Shown here one piece after another: positions 14,338 to 14,856 of a DNA stretch of 14,856 nucleotides. Below the pieces are notes generated by a model, which did not search any database, was not told the DNA's origin, and saw only the letters and a program-made list of their open reading frames with translations. This DNA is from a bacterium (GTDB lineage Bacteria > Patescibacteriota > Microgenomatia > Levybacterales > UBA12049): assembly GCA_021784535.1 (NCBI GenBank), contig JAJYHW010000010.1, positions 1-14,856 of the forward strand, given 5' to 3'. The position numbers were made by a program, and so were the translations under genes. Position 1 is the first letter of the stretch. Each line of letters opens with the position of its first letter.

Positions 14338-14856
14338 AAATTATTTTTTGGATCAACGAGCATCATTGCCGGTTTTCCGTCTGGATAATATATCGTTTTC
14401 TTTGCCACAATATTGCTTGGAAAATCTGCCGCTGATCCTACATATAACGTGTCTTTCTTAAATCTTGCTGTATTCCAATTAAATGTACGGAACTCATACT
14501 TACCGAATTGCTTATCGCTTGTCAGATTTTTGCCTTGCGCCACAAGTTGCTGATAGTATTGTGGCGGATACCGTAAGTAAAACAGAAAAAACATATAAGA
14601 TTGATTCATTCCAGCTTTATTGGAAACAACAATACTTTTATAGTGCTTTTGTACTCGCTCAACCTGTGGAATTATTTTTGCATACCCATATTGCCACCTT
14701 GCCGCATTGAAATAATTTTGCTGCACAAAATACTGATTTAGATAATAGGTAAAATTAAACGCTGCAGACACAAAAAATAAAGCATAAAAGATAAAAGTAA
14801 GTACCTTCTGCTTTGTGCCTGCGCTTTTATACTTATTGATAAAGTGAAAAACTGAA
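14334..14856 (-). CDS. C-terminal part of a GT-C/PMT-like membrane protein (5' end outside window)
   Basis: The frame is open to the right edge. The GTG at 14769-14771 is internal, because upstream codons continue a membrane helix (KVLTFIFYALFFVSAAFNF) without a stop. The helix is followed by about 140 soluble residues, including SYMFFLFYLRYPPQYYQQL. That phrase resembles the soluble tails of GT39-like proteins of CPR bacteria, where an 'LFY.KYDP..YQ' motif recurs. I therefore infer a third GT-C-type enzyme or an accessory protein in this cluster. The catalytic N-terminal part is not in the window, so function cannot be confirmed. The TGA stop overlaps the next ATG by four bases, as expected in a coupled operon. 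Confidence 0.6.
   Translation of the reverse strand, partial: SVFHFINKYKSAGTKQKVLTFIFYALFFVSAAFNFTYYLNQYFVQQNYFNAARWQYGYAKIIPQVERVQKHYKSIVVSNKAGMNQSYMFFLFYLRYPPQYYQQLVAQGKNLTSDKQFGKYEFRTFNWNTARFKKDTLYVGSAADFPSNIVAKKTIYYPDGKPAMMLVDPKNNL

Noticed and set aside
14769..14771. GTG as the real start of the right-edge gene
   Set aside because: The frame continues upstream without a stop as a membrane helix to the window edge, so the gene is cut rather than short.

Overview
The window is an AT-rich stretch of bacterial DNA holding most of a surface-glycan biosynthesis locus. Several traits together suggest a Candidate Phyla Radiation (Patescibacteria) genome, most likely a Microgenomates-type lineage: dense packing of small glycosyltransferases, GT-C membrane proteins with extra soluble C-terminal domains, an isolated S23-type four-helix-bundle gene flanked by short TATAACC-type repeats, and start codons mostly without a Shine-Dalgarno sequence. 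This taxonomic guess rests on gene style only. There is no rRNA or other marker gene in the window.

Layout. Positions 1-717 hold the 3' part of a GT2 glycosyltransferase on the plus strand. It converges on everything else. All other genes lie on the minus strand and read from the right edge to the left. In transcription order they are: the C-terminal end of a GT-C/PMT-like membrane protein (cut by the right edge), a WaaE-like GT2, a GT39-like membrane glycosyltransferase, galE, a GT4, an S23/four-helix-bundle gene inside an inverted repeat, a Wzx-type flippase, a DPM/ALG5-like GT2, a GT4, two further GT2s, a GT4 whose start codon appears to be AUU, and a large YfhO-like GT-C protein. Neighbours overlap by 4 nt (ATGA) at 14334-14337, 7221-7224 and 6130-6133. 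They overlap by about 17 nt at 8023-8039 and are 1-2 nt apart at 2978 and 13478-13479. This fits one or a few polycistronic, translationally coupled transcripts. No stretch above 300 bases lacks a gene. The longest gap, 10791-10916, is filled with tandem repeats.

How the genes may work together (inference). GalE supplies a 4-epimerised UDP-sugar. The cytoplasmic GT2 and GT4 enzymes build a lipid-linked oligosaccharide, and the Wzx-like protein flips it. The DPM-like GT2 could charge polyprenyl phosphate with a sugar, which the GT-C proteins would use on the outer face of the membrane. No priming phosphoglycosyltransferase, Wzy, Wzz or ABC exporter is visible, so the locus is incomplete here or uses genes elsewhere.

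The most unusual features are: (1) the four-helix-bundle gene between inverted 20-bp repeats, with the architecture of a 23S rRNA intervening sequence but sitting in a sugar operon, where one repeat also encodes the last residues and stop of the upstream GT4; (2) a minisatellite family present both between genes and in frame inside that same GT4; (3) a GT4 whose conserved first strand and helix are encoded upstream of any ATG, GTG or TTG; (4) a DPM-like GT2 with altered nucleotide- and metal-binding motifs.
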